From the NCBI GenBank assembly GCA_002293275.1, contig DBCX01000022.1:1-24378 (forward strand): DNA of 24,378 bases, read 5' to 3'. The position numbers and the translations under genes are program-made. This document shows positions 1 through 7,773 of the stretch, piece by piece (position 1 is the first letter of the stretch; every line of letters begins with the position of its first letter). A model generated the notes under the pieces. The model saw nothing but the letters and a program-made list of their open reading frames with translations, did no database searches and was not told the origin of the DNA. Source of the DNA: Cyanobacteria bacterium UBA947. GTDB taxonomy: Bacteria; Cyanobacteriota; Vampirovibrionia; Gastranaerophilales; Gastranaerophilaceae.

Positions 1-1
1 A

Positions 2-937
2 CCCGCTTTGCATTATTTTTACAGAGCGTCTGTCAAGACCAATTTTTACCTGCCGTCGTTCTTGGAGGCCGTGCAGATTTTTGTGCAGAATTTGATAATT
101 TTCTCGGGCGCTGCGCTGTCGTTTTATTTTATTTTCAAATCAAAGTTCAGCCGCGGGTTTAAAATCACATTGCTTGTAATTTTAAACGGCATCTGGTGGT
201 GGGCGATGAGGGTGCATTTTTACTGGTGGTCGGCTTTTTGCTGGGTCGGGCCGTGTGCGCTGATTTTGGCCGCTCTCATGAGCCGGAAAAAATCCAACCT
301 GCTGGTTTTTGCCGTTATTTTGGCAGCGTCAGCGCGCTCAATATTTTATTTGAACCTGTTTTATGTCGGATATTTGAGCTTTGTGCCGCTGTTGATTATT
401 TTGAACATATTTTTGCTGGATTATCTGCCGAACAAATTCAAATCCGTTGACAAACAACTGTTTGAAAAATCGCTGATATTTTTGTTTGTGCTGTTGAGTA
501 TTTTTTACGGGACAAAACCAAATATCAACAAAATGCCTGACAGAATGACGGATTACGTGACGCAATTTATTGAAGAAAAAACCGCGCCGCACCAGACGGT
601 ATCAGTGTTTCCGGAAGGCTACGCGTTCAATTTTTACACCGACCGCAAACCCGGCGGCGGGATATTTTATAACCTGACCGCGCCCTATGTGGAAACTTTT
701 GGCGAGGCAAAAATAATAGATGAATTGAAAAAATATCCGCCCGATTTTATCGTGATATATTTTAACCCGTGGTGGCCGCAGTATGAAAACCCGTTCTTTT
801 GCAAGCAATACGCGTTTGAGGTTTGCAGCTACATTGATTCGGCATACGACACAGTCTATTCCGACTCATACTCCGCGCTGAACGCAACCGGCCAGCAGAT
901 GTCAAGCTTTTATTTCAACATCAAAAAGCGCAGGTAA
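2..937 (+). CDS. Membrane glycosyltransferase, GT39/ArnT-like, C-terminal part (5' end outside window)
   Basis: The reading frame is open to the left edge, so the start lies outside and a TTG at position 8 is not a credible start. About 310 residues are visible. The first half is strongly hydrophobic, with roughly four or five membrane segments rich in Trp, Phe and Tyr. The last 130 residues are a soluble domain containing VSVFPEGYAFNFYTDRKPGG and later FIVIYFNPWW. That layout, multi-pass membrane region then a C-terminal domain with a 'PEG...NF.T.R' stretch, is familiar from bacterial GT39-type (dolichyl-phosphate-mannose or ArnT-like) transferases that move sugars from polyprenyl-phosphate carriers on the outer face of the inner membrane. 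The acidic catalytic loop expected near the N-terminus is not in the window, so the family call is inference. The gene ends one base before the 3' end of convergent gatA. Confidence 0.55.
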   Translation, partial: PALHYFYRASVKTNFYLPSFLEAVQIFVQNLIIFSGAALSFYFIFKSKFSRGFKITLLVILNGIWWWAMRVHFYWWSAFCWVGPCALILAALMSRKKSNLLVFAVILAASARSIFYLNLFYVGYLSFVPLLIILNIFLLDYLPNKFKSVDKQLFEKSLIFLFVLLSIFYGTKPNINKMPDRMTDYVTQFIEEKTAPHQTVSVFPEGYAFNFYTDRKPGGGIFYNLTAPYVETFGEAKIIDELKKYPPDFIVIYFNPWWPQYENPFFCKQYAFEVCSYIDSAYDTVYSDSYSALNATGQQMSSFYFNIKKRR

Positions 938-938
938 T

Positions 939-2405
939 TCAAACATTTTGCGGACGTTTTGTATAATAATCGTTTGCGCGCTCAAACTTGTGCGCAGCGT
1001 TCATTAACCGGCTCTCTTGAAGCTGCGGTGCAAGTATTTGCAGCCCGATTGGCATCCCGTCAGCGTCAAACCCCATCGGAACGCTTATCCCCGGGATTCC
1101 GGCAAGATTCGCGCCGATTGTCGCTATGTCTGTCAAATACATCGCAAGCGGATCGGCTGTCTTTGAACCCATCTCAAACGCGGTGTTCGGGCAGGTTACG
1201 CCGATAAGCACGTCGGCTTTTTTGAACGCCTCGGCGAAATCCTGCACCACCAAAGCGCGCATCTGCTGCGCTTTTTTGTAGTACGCGTCGTAATAACCCG
1301 AGCTTAACGCATAGGTACCGAGCATTATCCGGCGCTTGACCTCCGGACCGAAGCCCTGCGCGCGCGTTTTGGTGTACATTTCCATCAAATTGGTCGCGTT
1401 CGGTGTTCTGTAACCGTATTTTACACCGTCAAAGCGCGCCAGATTTGAGCTGCTCTCGGCGGTCATCAAAATATAATAAACCCCGATTGAATGTTTGATA
1501 TTCGGCAGCGAGATCTCAACAATCTGGGCGCCCAGTTTTTTGTAATCCTCAATCGCGCGCTGCATCGCCTTTTCAACGTCCGGTGCAAGACCTTCTGTCA
1601 TCAACTCTTTAATCACGCCGACCTTCATCCCTTTGATGTCGTTATTTAGCGCCGCGGCGTAGTTTTCAAACGGCAGATTTAAAGATGTTGAGTCTTTTTC
1701 GTCGTGGCCGGAGATGACGGTGAGTAAGTTTGCCGCATCCTCAACCGTGCGCGCGAACGGCCCGATTTGGTCAAGCGACGACGCAAGCGCAATCAAACCG
1801 TAACGCGAAACCCGCCCGTAAGTAGGTTTCATCCCAACAATCCCGCAAAAGCTCGCCGGCAAACGGATTGACCCGCCGGTATCAGACCCCAGCGAAAGTG
1901 TTGACTGGCAAGACGCCACCGCCACCGCAGAACCGCCCGAGCTGCCGCCCGGCACGCGGTTTAAATCCCACGGGTTGTAAACTTTTCTAAACGCCGAGTT
2001 CTCGTTTGAGCTGCCCATCGCGAACTCGTCCAGGTTCGCTTTGCCCACAATCGGCACAAGGTTTGCGTTCAATTTTTCCGTCACCGTCGCGTTGAACGGC
2101 GATACAAAATTCTCCAAAATTTTGCTGCTCGCGGTTGTGCGCGAACCGGTCATGTTCATGTTGTCTTTCAGCGCGAGCGGAACCCCTGCCAGCAGCGGCA
2201 AATCCTCGCCCCGCGCGATTTTTTCATCAACTTTGCGCGCGGTCTCCATCGCTGCATCCTGCGTCAGCGAGTTGAATGTGCCCAGCTTTTCATCAATCTG
2301 TGCGATGCGCTCAAACGCTGCACCCGTCAGCTCTGTGGCCGAAATCTCTTTATTTTTTAACGCCGCACTCTGCTCTGCTGCCGTCTTTTTCAAAATCTCG
2401 TTCAT
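939..2405 (-). CDS. gatA: Aspartyl/glutamyl-tRNA(Asn/Gln) amidotransferase subunit A
   Basis: GatA is the glutaminase/amidase subunit of the GatCAB complex, which converts Glu-tRNA(Gln) (and often Asp-tRNA(Asn)) to the amidated form in organisms lacking a complete set of direct synthetases. The 488 residues match the family length. The amidase signature is intact: catalytic Lys80 in LLAGVPLALKDN, cis-Ser155 in VPGGSSGGSA and nucleophile Ser179 in SLGSDTGGSI, spaced as in characterised GatA proteins. The NLDEFAMGSSNENSAF segment is also typical. gatB and gatC are not adjacent. The ATG at 2405 is chosen because it gives the normal N-terminus, but no Shine-Dalgarno sequence is visible upstream; an AT-rich GATAAT-like box lies only nine bases before it. 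The gene is divergent from gyrA and its 3' end nearly touches the convergent glycosyltransferase gene. Confidence 0.97.
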   Translation of the reverse strand: MNEILKKTAAEQSAALKNKEISATELTGAAFERIAQIDEKLGTFNSLTQDAAMETARKVDEKIARGEDLPLLAGVPLALKDNMNMTGSRTTASSKILENFVSPFNATVTEKLNANLVPIVGKANLDEFAMGSSNENSAFRKVYNPWDLNRVPGGSSGGSAVAVASCQSTLSLGSDTGGSIRLPASFCGIVGMKPTYGRVSRYGLIALASSLDQIGPFARTVEDAANLLTVISGHDEKDSTSLNLPFENYAAALNNDIKGMKVGVIKELMTEGLAPDVEKAMQRAIEDYKKLGAQIVEISLPNIKHSIGVYYILMTAESSSNLARFDGVKYGYRTPNATNLMEMYTKTRAQGFGPEVKRRIMLGTYALSSGYYDAYYKKAQQMRALVVQDFAEAFKKADVLIGVTCPNTAFEMGSKTADPLAMYLTDIATIGANLAGIPGISVPMGFDADGMPIGLQILAPQLQESRLMNAAHKFERANDYYTKRPQNV

Positions 2406-2483
2406 GCAATCAATATTATCATAAATATTTTACAATTGCATTCCGGCTTGAAAAAAGTTTTGAATGCCAACAAAGTTTTTTTG

Positions 2484-2492
2484 TGGTAAGAT
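2484..2492 (+). promoter_or_regulatory. Extended -10 promoter for gyrA
   Basis: TGG followed directly by TAAGAT forms an extended -10 element (TGn plus hexamer). Transcription would begin near 2499 and leave a leader of only about 11 bases before the ATG at 2510. A TTGAAT at 2460-2465 is 21 bases upstream, too far to be a standard -35. This is pattern matching only. Confidence 0.4.
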
Positions 2493-2509
2493 AAAAACAA
2501 TTAGGGAGA

Positions 2510-5059
2510 ATGAAATTGAGCAACACATTATTTGAAGACGGAAAAATTGTACCGGTTAGTATTCGCGAGGAGATGAAACGCAGCTATATTGACTACGCGA
2601 TGAGCGTAATCGTCGGCCGCACGCTGCCCGATGTCCGCGACGGTCTGAAACCCGTTCACCGGCGCATCTTGTACGCGATGAGCGAGCTTGGCATGACGCC
2701 CGACAAACCGTTTAAAAAATGCGCCCGCATCGTCGGGGAAGTCCTCGGTAAGTACCACCCGCACGGCGATTCGGCGGTTTATGAGGCGCTCGTGCGTATG
2801 GCGCAAGACTTTTCCACCCGATACCTGACAGTTGACGGCCACGGAAACTTTGGTTCCGTTGACGGTGACGGTGCGGCCGCAATGCGTTATACAGAGGCGC
2901 GCATGCACAAGATTACAACAAGCATGCTCTCCGATATTGACAATGAAACAGTTGATTTTGAGCCGAATTTTGACGGTTCGCTGCTTGAACCTTCCGTACT
3001 ACCCGTTCGCCTGCCGATGCTTTTGCTAAACGGCGTTTCCGGTATCGCGGTCGGCATGGCAACCAATATCCCGCCGCACAACCTGAACGAGATAGTTGAC
3101 GGCACAATTGCGCTCATTGACAACCCGAATATCACAATCGCAGGCTTGATGGAACACATCAAAGGCCCGGATTTTCCCACAGCTGCAACGATTGTCGGCC
3201 TGAACGATATTAAGCAGGCCTACGAAACCGGCCGCGGTTCTGTTAAAATGTCCGCAGTTGCGAACTTTGAAGAAATCGCCGGCGGCGGCGGACGTCAGGC
3301 GCGTACCGCGATTGTCGTGACAGAGCTGCCATACCAGGTTAACAAGGCAGCGCTTATTGAAAAAATTGCCGAGCTTGTCAAAGACCAAAAACTCACCGGA
3401 ATCTCCGACCTGCGCGACGAATCCGACCGCGATGGTATGCGTATAGTCATTGAGCTTAAACGCGACGCAAAACCCGATGTCGTGAAAAATAATTTGTTTA
3501 AATATACGCAGCTTGCAACATCGTTCGGGGTGAATATGCTTGCGTTGTGCGGGAAACAGCCGCGCCTGATGAATTTGTACGATGTATTGAACGAGTTTGT
3601 TGAGCACCGCGTGGAAATCGTCACAAAACGCACGATTTTCTTCCTAAAAAAAGCCAAAATCCGCGCACACATTTTGGCAGGTCTGCTTATCGCGCTCGGC
3701 TCGATTGACGAGGTTATTGAGCTTATCAAAAAGGCAAAAACCGTTGACGACGCACGTTTGGGGCTGATGAACCGCTTCGGGCTTGATGTTGACCAGTCTA
3801 ACGCGATTTTAGAGATGCAATTGCGCCGCCTGACAGGCCTTGAACAGGATAAAGTCAAAGCCGAATACGACGAGCTTATGCAAAAAATCGCCGAATACGA
3901 GTCCATTTTGGCGAGCCGTCAAAAAGTGCTTAATATAATTAAAGAAGAACTTCTGGAAGACAAAGAAAAATACGGCGACGAGCGTAAAACGCAAATCGTC
4001 CCCGAACAAGGCGAGGTCACAATTGAAGACCTGACGCCGAACACGCCGATGGCCGTGTTTATTACGCATCAGGGGTATTTGAAACGAATTTCGCTTGACA
4101 CGTTTGAGCGCCAAAACCGCGCCACCCGCGGCAAGTCCGGTATCAAAACCAAAGATGACGACGATATCCAGCACTTCTTTACCGCGATGATGCACGACAA
4201 GGTGCTGTTCTTCTCCTCAAAAGGGACGGTTTACAGCCTGAATGTCTACGACTTCCCGGAAGGCGGCCGCGCGGCAAAAGGCCTGCCAATAGTGAATGTG
4301 CTGCCGATTGAGCAGGATGAAAAAATTACCGCGGTTGTGCCGGTAAGCGCATTCAGCAAGGATTTGAACCTGATGATGCTGACCCAAAAGGGTTATATCA
4401 AGCGAATTGAGCTGGATAACTTCGCAAACGTGCGCCGCAGCGGGATTATAGCGATTGGTCTGGATGACGGCGACAGCCTGAACTGGGTTAAACTTGCGAC
4501 TGCGCGTGACGAAATTATTATCGGAACGGCAAGCGGTATGGCGATACGGTTCCCGATTGAGGACCTGCGCCCGCTAGGCCGCAGCGCCCGCGGCGTTACG
4601 TCAATGAAACTTCGCTCCGGTGACGCGCTTATCGGGTGTGACATCGTTCCGCGCGATTACGACGCTGATTTGCTCGTGGTGACCTCTGACGGGTTTGGCA
4701 AACGTACCAAACTGTCCGAGTTCCGCAGCCAAAACCGCGGCGGTATCGGCCTGATAGCGACAAAATTCAAATCAACAAACTCAAAACTTGTTGCGCTGAC
4801 GATTGTTCAGGATTCAGATGATATTATGATGGTGACCGCAAACGGCGTTGTGACGCGGATGAACGCCGGCGCAATCACACGCCAGGGCCGCCCTGCAACC
4901 GGTGTGCGCGCCCAAAATCTTATGGAAAACGATGCAGTTGTCTCTGTCAACAAAATTCTTAACCCGGAAGATGACGAGAAATTTATCGCCGCCGTTGAGA
5001 CACCGCAGGCGGACACACCAATTGTTCAACAGACGAGCCTGCTGGACGACCAGGGCTGA
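2510..5059 (+). CDS. gyrA: DNA gyrase subunit A
   Basis: GyrA is the DNA breakage-reunion subunit of gyrase, which with GyrB introduces negative supercoils. The 849-residue length is normal. The winged-helix region, KYHPHGDSAVYEALVRMAQ, and the catalytic Tyr127 in AAMRYTEAR are present. The quinolone-determining positions are Ser88 and Glu92, equivalent to E. coli Ser83 and Asp87, so no classic resistance change is seen. The C-terminal DNA-wrapping propeller carries QNRATRGKSG at 535-544 in place of the canonical QRRGGKG box, and QNRGGIG from 741. The first form resembles what I recall of cyanobacterial GyrA. gyrB is not adjacent. The AGGGAG at 2503-2508 is only one base from the ATG, whereas TTG at 2516 would have ideal spacing, so the first two residues are uncertain. 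ParC is the main alternative, but no second topoisomerase subunit lies nearby. Confidence 0.95.
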   Translation: MKLSNTLFEDGKIVPVSIREEMKRSYIDYAMSVIVGRTLPDVRDGLKPVHRRILYAMSELGMTPDKPFKKCARIVGEVLGKYHPHGDSAVYEALVRMAQDFSTRYLTVDGHGNFGSVDGDGAAAMRYTEARMHKITTSMLSDIDNETVDFEPNFDGSLLEPSVLPVRLPMLLLNGVSGIAVGMATNIPPHNLNEIVDGTIALIDNPNITIAGLMEHIKGPDFPTAATIVGLNDIKQAYETGRGSVKMSAVANFEEIAGGGGRQARTAIVVTELPYQVNKAALIEKIAELVKDQKLTGISDLRDESDRDGMRIVIELKRDAKPDVVKNNLFKYTQLATSFGVNMLALCGKQPRLMNLYDVLNEFVEHRVEIVTKRTIFFLKKAKIRAHILAGLLIALGSIDEVIELIKKAKTVDDARLGLMNRFGLDVDQSNAILEMQLRRLTGLEQDKVKAEYDELMQKIAEYESILASRQKVLNIIKEELLEDKEKYGDERKTQIVPEQGEVTIEDLTPNTPMAVFITHQGYLKRISLDTFERQNRATRGKSGIKTKDDDDIQHFFTAMMHDKVLFFSSKGTVYSLNVYDFPEGGRAAKGLPIVNVLPIEQDEKITAVVPVSAFSKDLNLMMLTQKGYIKRIELDNFANVRRSGIIAIGLDDGDSLNWVKLATARDEIIIGTASGMAIRFPIEDLRPLGRSARGVTSMKLRSGDALIGCDIVPRDYDADLLVVTSDGFGKRTKLSEFRSQNRGGIGLIATKFKSTNSKLVALTIVQDSDDIMMVTANGVVTRMNAGAITRQGRPATGVRAQNLMENDAVVSVNKILNPEDDEKFIAAVETPQADTPIVQQTSLLDDQG

Positions 5060-5080
5060 GCCCGGCACCCGGGTAAGGGA

Positions 5081-5109
5081 TTGTTGTCGGAATTTGTTCG
5101 TGGTATGAT
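5081..5109 (+). promoter_or_regulatory. Sigma70-type promoter for efp-accB-accC
   Basis: TTGTTG at 5081-5086, a 17-base spacer, and TATGAT at 5104-5109 preceded by TGG (extended -10). Transcription would start near 5116, followed by GAGGA at 5120-5124 as ribosome binding site six bases before the efp ATG. This gives efp-accB-accC its own promoter in the 71-base gap after gyrA. Confidence 0.6.
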
Positions 5110-5130
5110 TAGGAAAAAAGAGGACAAAAA

Positions 5131-5688
5131 ATGATTTCAGTAAACGATTTAAAAACAGGGTTGACAATCGAGATGGACCACGGCTTGTGGTCGGTTTTGG
5201 AGTTCTTGCACGTGAAACCCGGCAAGGGCGCAGCGTTTGTCAGAACCAAACTTAAAAATGTCGAGACCGGCAATGTTTTGGAAAAAACCTTCCGCGCGGG
5301 TGAAAAGGTCGCAAAAGCGATGCTTGACCGCCGCGAGATGCAATACCTGTACAAAGAAGGCGCAGAGTTCGTTATGATGGACAACGAAAGCTACGAGCAA
5401 ATGCAGCTGACTCAGGCGCAGGTCGGGGACGGCGTTAAATATATGAAAGAAAATATGAACCTGCAAGTGTTGATGCACAACGGCAAAGTAATCGGTGTTG
5501 ACCTTCCGAACACCATTTCGCTTGAAGTTGTTGACACACCGCCGGCCGAAAAAGGCAACACCGCGCAGGGCGGCACAAAACCGGCTACGCTTGAAACAGG
5601 CGCGGTTGTCAACGTTCCGTTCTTTATCTCAAACGGCGATGTTGTGCGCGTTGATACCCGTACAAACGAATACCTTGATAGAGCATAG
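5131..5688 (+). CDS. efp: Elongation factor P
   Basis: EF-P binds between the P and E sites of the ribosome and relieves stalling at polyproline stretches. The 185 residues are the standard length, and the three beta-barrel domains are recognisable: an N-terminal KOW-like domain, a central OB domain and a C-terminal OB domain ending in the family signature ISNGDVVRVDTRTNEYLDRA. The tip loop of domain I is HVKPGKGAAFVRTKL, with Lys32 at the position that is modified in other bacteria. No modification gene (epmA, epmB, ymfI or earP type) is in the window. It starts the efp-accB-accC group, with 12 bases to accB. efp beside accB is an arrangement I associate with cyanobacteria, among others. Confidence 0.98.
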   Translation: MISVNDLKTGLTIEMDHGLWSVLEFLHVKPGKGAAFVRTKLKNVETGNVLEKTFRAGEKVAKAMLDRREMQYLYKEGAEFVMMDNESYEQMQLTQAQVGDGVKYMKENMNLQVLMHNGKVIGVDLPNTISLEVVDTPPAEKGNTAQGGTKPATLETGAVVNVPFFISNGDVVRVDTRTNEYLDRA

Positions 5689-5700
5689 TAAGGAGAAAAA

Positions 5701-6147
5701 ATGACATTTGATATAAAATACATAAAAGATTTGGCAAAAATTATTGACGAAAACTCGTTGTCCGAAATCTCGATTGAGGACGGCGACAAAGCAATCACCG
5801 TGCGTAAAGACGGGGTAACCGGCGGCGCGTTTGTACAAATGCCGGCGGCAGCCCCGGCGGCGGTACCTGCGGCATCTGATGCACCTGCGGCGGTTGAAGC
5901 GCCTGCGCAAAAAGGCAACGCGATAACGTCGCCTATGGTCGGCACCTTCTACAAAGCGCCGTCACCTGATGCCAAACCGTTTGTCGTGCTTGGCCAGATT
6001 ATATCAGCCGGTCAAACCGTTTGTATCGTTGAGGCAATGAAACTTATGAACGAGATAGAATCAGAGTTCTCCGGCAAGATTACCCAAATCTGCGTGGAAG
6101 ACGGCCAGCCGGTTGAGTTTGGTCAGGTTTTGATGTACGTAGAGTAG
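5701..6147 (+). CDS. accB: Biotin carboxyl carrier protein of acetyl-CoA carboxylase
   Basis: AccB carries the biotin that shuttles CO2 from AccC to the carboxyltransferase, giving malonyl-CoA for fatty acid synthesis. The 148-residue protein has an N-terminal helical region (1-40), a flexible Ala/Pro-rich linker (about 47-70) and a C-terminal biotinyl domain. The biotin site is Lys114 in VEAMKLMNEIES, and the 'thumb' segment SPMVGTFYKAPSPDAKPF is present, which marks the AccB type rather than other biotinyl domains. AAGGAG lies five bases before the ATG. It sits 12 bases after efp and 11 bases before accC, so the three are very likely co-transcribed. The carboxyltransferase genes accA and accD are elsewhere. 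Confidence 0.98.
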   Translation: MTFDIKYIKDLAKIIDENSLSEISIEDGDKAITVRKDGVTGGAFVQMPAAAPAAVPAASDAPAAVEAPAQKGNAITSPMVGTFYKAPSPDAKPFVVLGQIISAGQTVCIVEAMKLMNEIESEFSGKITQICVEDGQPVEFGQVLMYVE

Positions 6148-6158
6148 GCGGGCTGAGT

Positions 6159-7520
6159 ATGTTTAACAAAGTTTTAATCGCCAACCGCGGCGAAATCGCG
6201 GTCAGAATCATAAGAGCATGCCGGGAGCTTGGCTTGCCGACCGTTGCGGTCTACTCGCAGGCGGACGCAAACTCGCTGCACGTAAGGCTTGCTACCGAGG
6301 CATACTGTATCGGCCCCGCGCAGAGCGCCAAAAGCTACCTGTCGATTCCGGCTATCATCTCTGCCGCAATGGCCTCAGGTGCGGACGCAATCCACCCGGG
6401 TTACGGGTTTATGGCGGAACGCGCCGATTTTGCAGAGCTTTGCGCGCAGCACGGGATAAAATTTATCGGCCCGTCGCCCGAGGCGATGCGCAAAATGGGC
6501 GACAAAGCGACCGCCCGCAAAACTATGATTGACAGCAGCGTACCTGTGACACCCGGCACCGACCTGATTGAAACAGCGCAGGATGTAATAGATTTTGCTA
6601 AAAAAGTCGGCTATCCGCTTATCCTGAAAGCGACAGCAGGCGGCGGCGGCAAGGGGATGCGCATCGTCCGCAACGACAGCGAAGTTGAAAGCAACCTGAA
6701 CCTTTGCCAATCCGAGGCCCAGAACTTTTTTGGCAACCCCGGTGTTTACGTTGAAAAATATCTTGAAAACCCGCGCCATATTGAGGTCCAAATCCTTGGC
6801 GACAGCCACGGTAACGTGGTCCACCTTGGCGAGCGCGACTGCTCAATCCAGCGGCGCCACCAAAAGCTTATTGAAGAAGCGCCGTCACCGGCGATTGACA
6901 CAAAAACCCGGTTTGAGATGGGCGCGGCAGCCGTTCGCGCGGCAAAAGCCATCAAATACGAGGGCGCCGGCACGTGTGAGTTTTTGCTTGACAGCGACGG
7001 CAAATGGTATTTTATGGAGATGAACACGCGGATTCAGGTTGAACACTGTGTCACCGAGATGATTTCAAACATTGACCTTGTGCGCGAGCAAATCCTTGTC
7101 GCAGCGGGCGAACAACTCGACTTTACGCAAGAAGATATCGTTCTGCGCGGCCACGCGATTGAGTGCCGGATTAACGCGGAAAACCCGGCAAAAGATTTTA
7201 TGCCGAACCCCGGCAAAATCACGGGTTACGTGACGCCGGGCGGGTTTGGGGTCAGGGTTGATTCACACGCGTATCAGGATTACGATATCCCGCCGTACTA
7301 CGACTCAATGATAGGCAAACTCATCTGCTGGGGCAGAACGCGCAACGAGGCGCGCCGCCGGATGTACCGCGCGCTCAAAGAGTACGTTGTTATGGGCGTT
7401 GAAACGACCATCCCGTTCCATCAGGATATTATTGAAGATCCCGTCTTTATCTCGGGTGATTTCAACACCGGGTTTATGGAAGACTACGCCAACCGCAAGG
7501 GTAAGGGTCAAAAGGGGTAA
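6159..7520 (+). CDS. accC: Biotin carboxylase subunit of acetyl-CoA carboxylase
   Basis: AccC uses ATP and bicarbonate to carboxylate the biotin on AccB. The 453 residues match the family. The order is biotin carboxylase N-terminal domain (FNKVLIANRGEIAVRIIRA), ATP-grasp domain with Lys116, Lys157 and the glycine loop GGGGKG (161-166), then the catalytic stretch FMEMNTRIQVEH, with Glu287, Asn289, Arg291, Gln293 and Glu295, and Arg337. These are one residue offset from E. coli numbering. The ribosome binding site is weak. The C-terminus ends in the short basic tail KGKGQKG, encoded by GGGTAAGGG repeats that read through the stop codon and form a G-quadruplex motif. The gene ends three bases before the 3' end of the convergent small regulator. 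Confidence 0.98.
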   Translation: MFNKVLIANRGEIAVRIIRACRELGLPTVAVYSQADANSLHVRLATEAYCIGPAQSAKSYLSIPAIISAAMASGADAIHPGYGFMAERADFAELCAQHGIKFIGPSPEAMRKMGDKATARKTMIDSSVPVTPGTDLIETAQDVIDFAKKVGYPLILKATAGGGGKGMRIVRNDSEVESNLNLCQSEAQNFFGNPGVYVEKYLENPRHIEVQILGDSHGNVVHLGERDCSIQRRHQKLIEEAPSPAIDTKTRFEMGAAAVRAAKAIKYEGAGTCEFLLDSDGKWYFMEMNTRIQVEHCVTEMISNIDLVREQILVAAGEQLDFTQEDIVLRGHAIECRINAENPAKDFMPNPGKITGYVTPGGFGVRVDSHAYQDYDIPPYYDSMIGKLICWGRTRNEARRRMYRALKEYVVMGVETTIPFHQDIIEDPVFISGDFNTGFMEDYANRKGKGQKG

Positions 7521-7523
7521 GGG
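7499..7523 (+). repeat. Telomere-like GGGTAAGGG direct repeat with G-quadruplex potential
   Basis: Two copies of GGGTAAGGG (7499-7507 and 7515-7523) lie within 25 bases and give four runs of at least three G, with loops TAA, TCAAAA and TAA. This satisfies the usual G3+N1-7 quadruplex pattern on the + strand. It spans the accC stop codon and abuts the 3' end of the convergent regulator. Another single GGGTAAGGG occurs at 5071-5079, just downstream of gyrA. Confidence 0.6.
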
Positions 7524-7682
7524 TTACTGTTCGCGCGGAAGTTTTTTGAGCACGATGCGGTTGTTTTCCAGCTCAAGACTCATGTTGTCCAAGACCGGAT
7601 TTATACCAAGTGCATCAAGTATATTTTTGGGTACAATAATCGACCAACTGTTTCCTACCGCTACAAATTTTTTCTTTAACAT
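7524..7682 (-). CDS. Small AbrB/MazE (SpoVT-AbrB fold)-like DNA-binding protein
   Basis: This is a 52-residue protein starting MLKKKFVAVGNSWSIIVPKN and ending IVLKKLPREQ. The pattern 'K.VAVGNSW.IIVPK.ILDALGI' followed by an 'N-x-x-L-E-x-N-x-I-V-L-K' strand is the hallmark of swapped-hairpin AbrB/MazE/SpoVT domains, which dimerise and bind DNA as antitoxins or transition-state regulators. GAGGT sits five bases before the ATG. No toxin gene of PemK/MazF or PIN type follows, so an antitoxin role is not supported locally. It is divergent from a 58-residue protein, and an inverted repeat overlaps its own -10 box, suggesting autoregulation. Confidence in the fold is good; the function is unknown. 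Confidence 0.75.
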   Translation of the reverse strand: MLKKKFVAVGNSWSIIVPKNILDALGINPVLDNMSLELENNRIVLKKLPREQ

Positions 7683-7693
7683 TGTTACCTCTA

Positions 7694-7711
7694 TTATAAT
7701 TCACATTATAA
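7694..7711. promoter_or_regulatory. Inverted repeat TTATAAT-TCAC-ATTATAA, candidate operator
   Basis: A perfect 7-base inverted repeat with a four-base spacer lies 12 bases upstream of the AbrB-like start. It includes the -10 box (7705-7710, minus strand) of that gene. Related GTTATA words at 7743-7748 and 7755-7760, spaced 12 bases apart, lie over the -10 region of the divergent gene. A symmetric AT-rich site over the promoter of a dimeric AbrB-fold protein is a reasonable autoregulatory operator, but this is inference. Confidence 0.4.
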
Positions 7712-7713
7712 CA
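7705..7713 (-). promoter_or_regulatory. Extended -10 promoter of the AbrB-like gene
   Basis: Read on the minus strand, TGT is followed directly by TATAAT, a perfect -10 hexamer with the TGn extension. No clear -35 is seen, which extended -10 promoters tolerate. The predicted start is near 7698, leaving about 16 bases of leader including GAGGT. A second TATAAT lies at 7693-7698. Confidence 0.45.
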
Positions 7714-7721
7714 TTTTCCGC

Positions 7722-7750
7722 TTGACTTTTGCTAGAACCCGAGTTATAAT
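7722..7750 (+). promoter_or_regulatory. Near-consensus sigma70 promoter for the 58-residue protein gene
   Basis: TTGACT at 7722-7727, exactly 17 bases, then a perfect TATAAT at 7745-7750. The predicted start is near 7757 and AGGAGGG follows at 7764-7770. This is the best promoter match in the window and implies strong basal transcription unless repressed. Confidence 0.75.
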
Positions 7751-7773
7751 CATGGTTATAGTTAGGAGGGAAA

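Noticed and set aside
2041..2424. 127-residue plus-strand ORF opposite gatA
   Set aside because: It is antisense to the conserved GatA coding sequence, has no recognisable domain and no ribosome site; the frame is open because of codon bias.
2642..2790. Quinolone-resistance change in GyrA
   Set aside because: The key positions are Ser88 and Glu92, both normal in susceptible bacteria.
3026..3607. 193-residue minus-strand ORF opposite gyrA, and similar long ORFs such as 3295-3906
   Set aside because: These are shadows of GyrA with no conserved motifs.
5061..5073. Hairpin CCCGG-CAC-CCGGG just after gyrA as a terminator
   Set aside because: It forms a five-pair stem but no U-run follows, so intrinsic termination is not supported.
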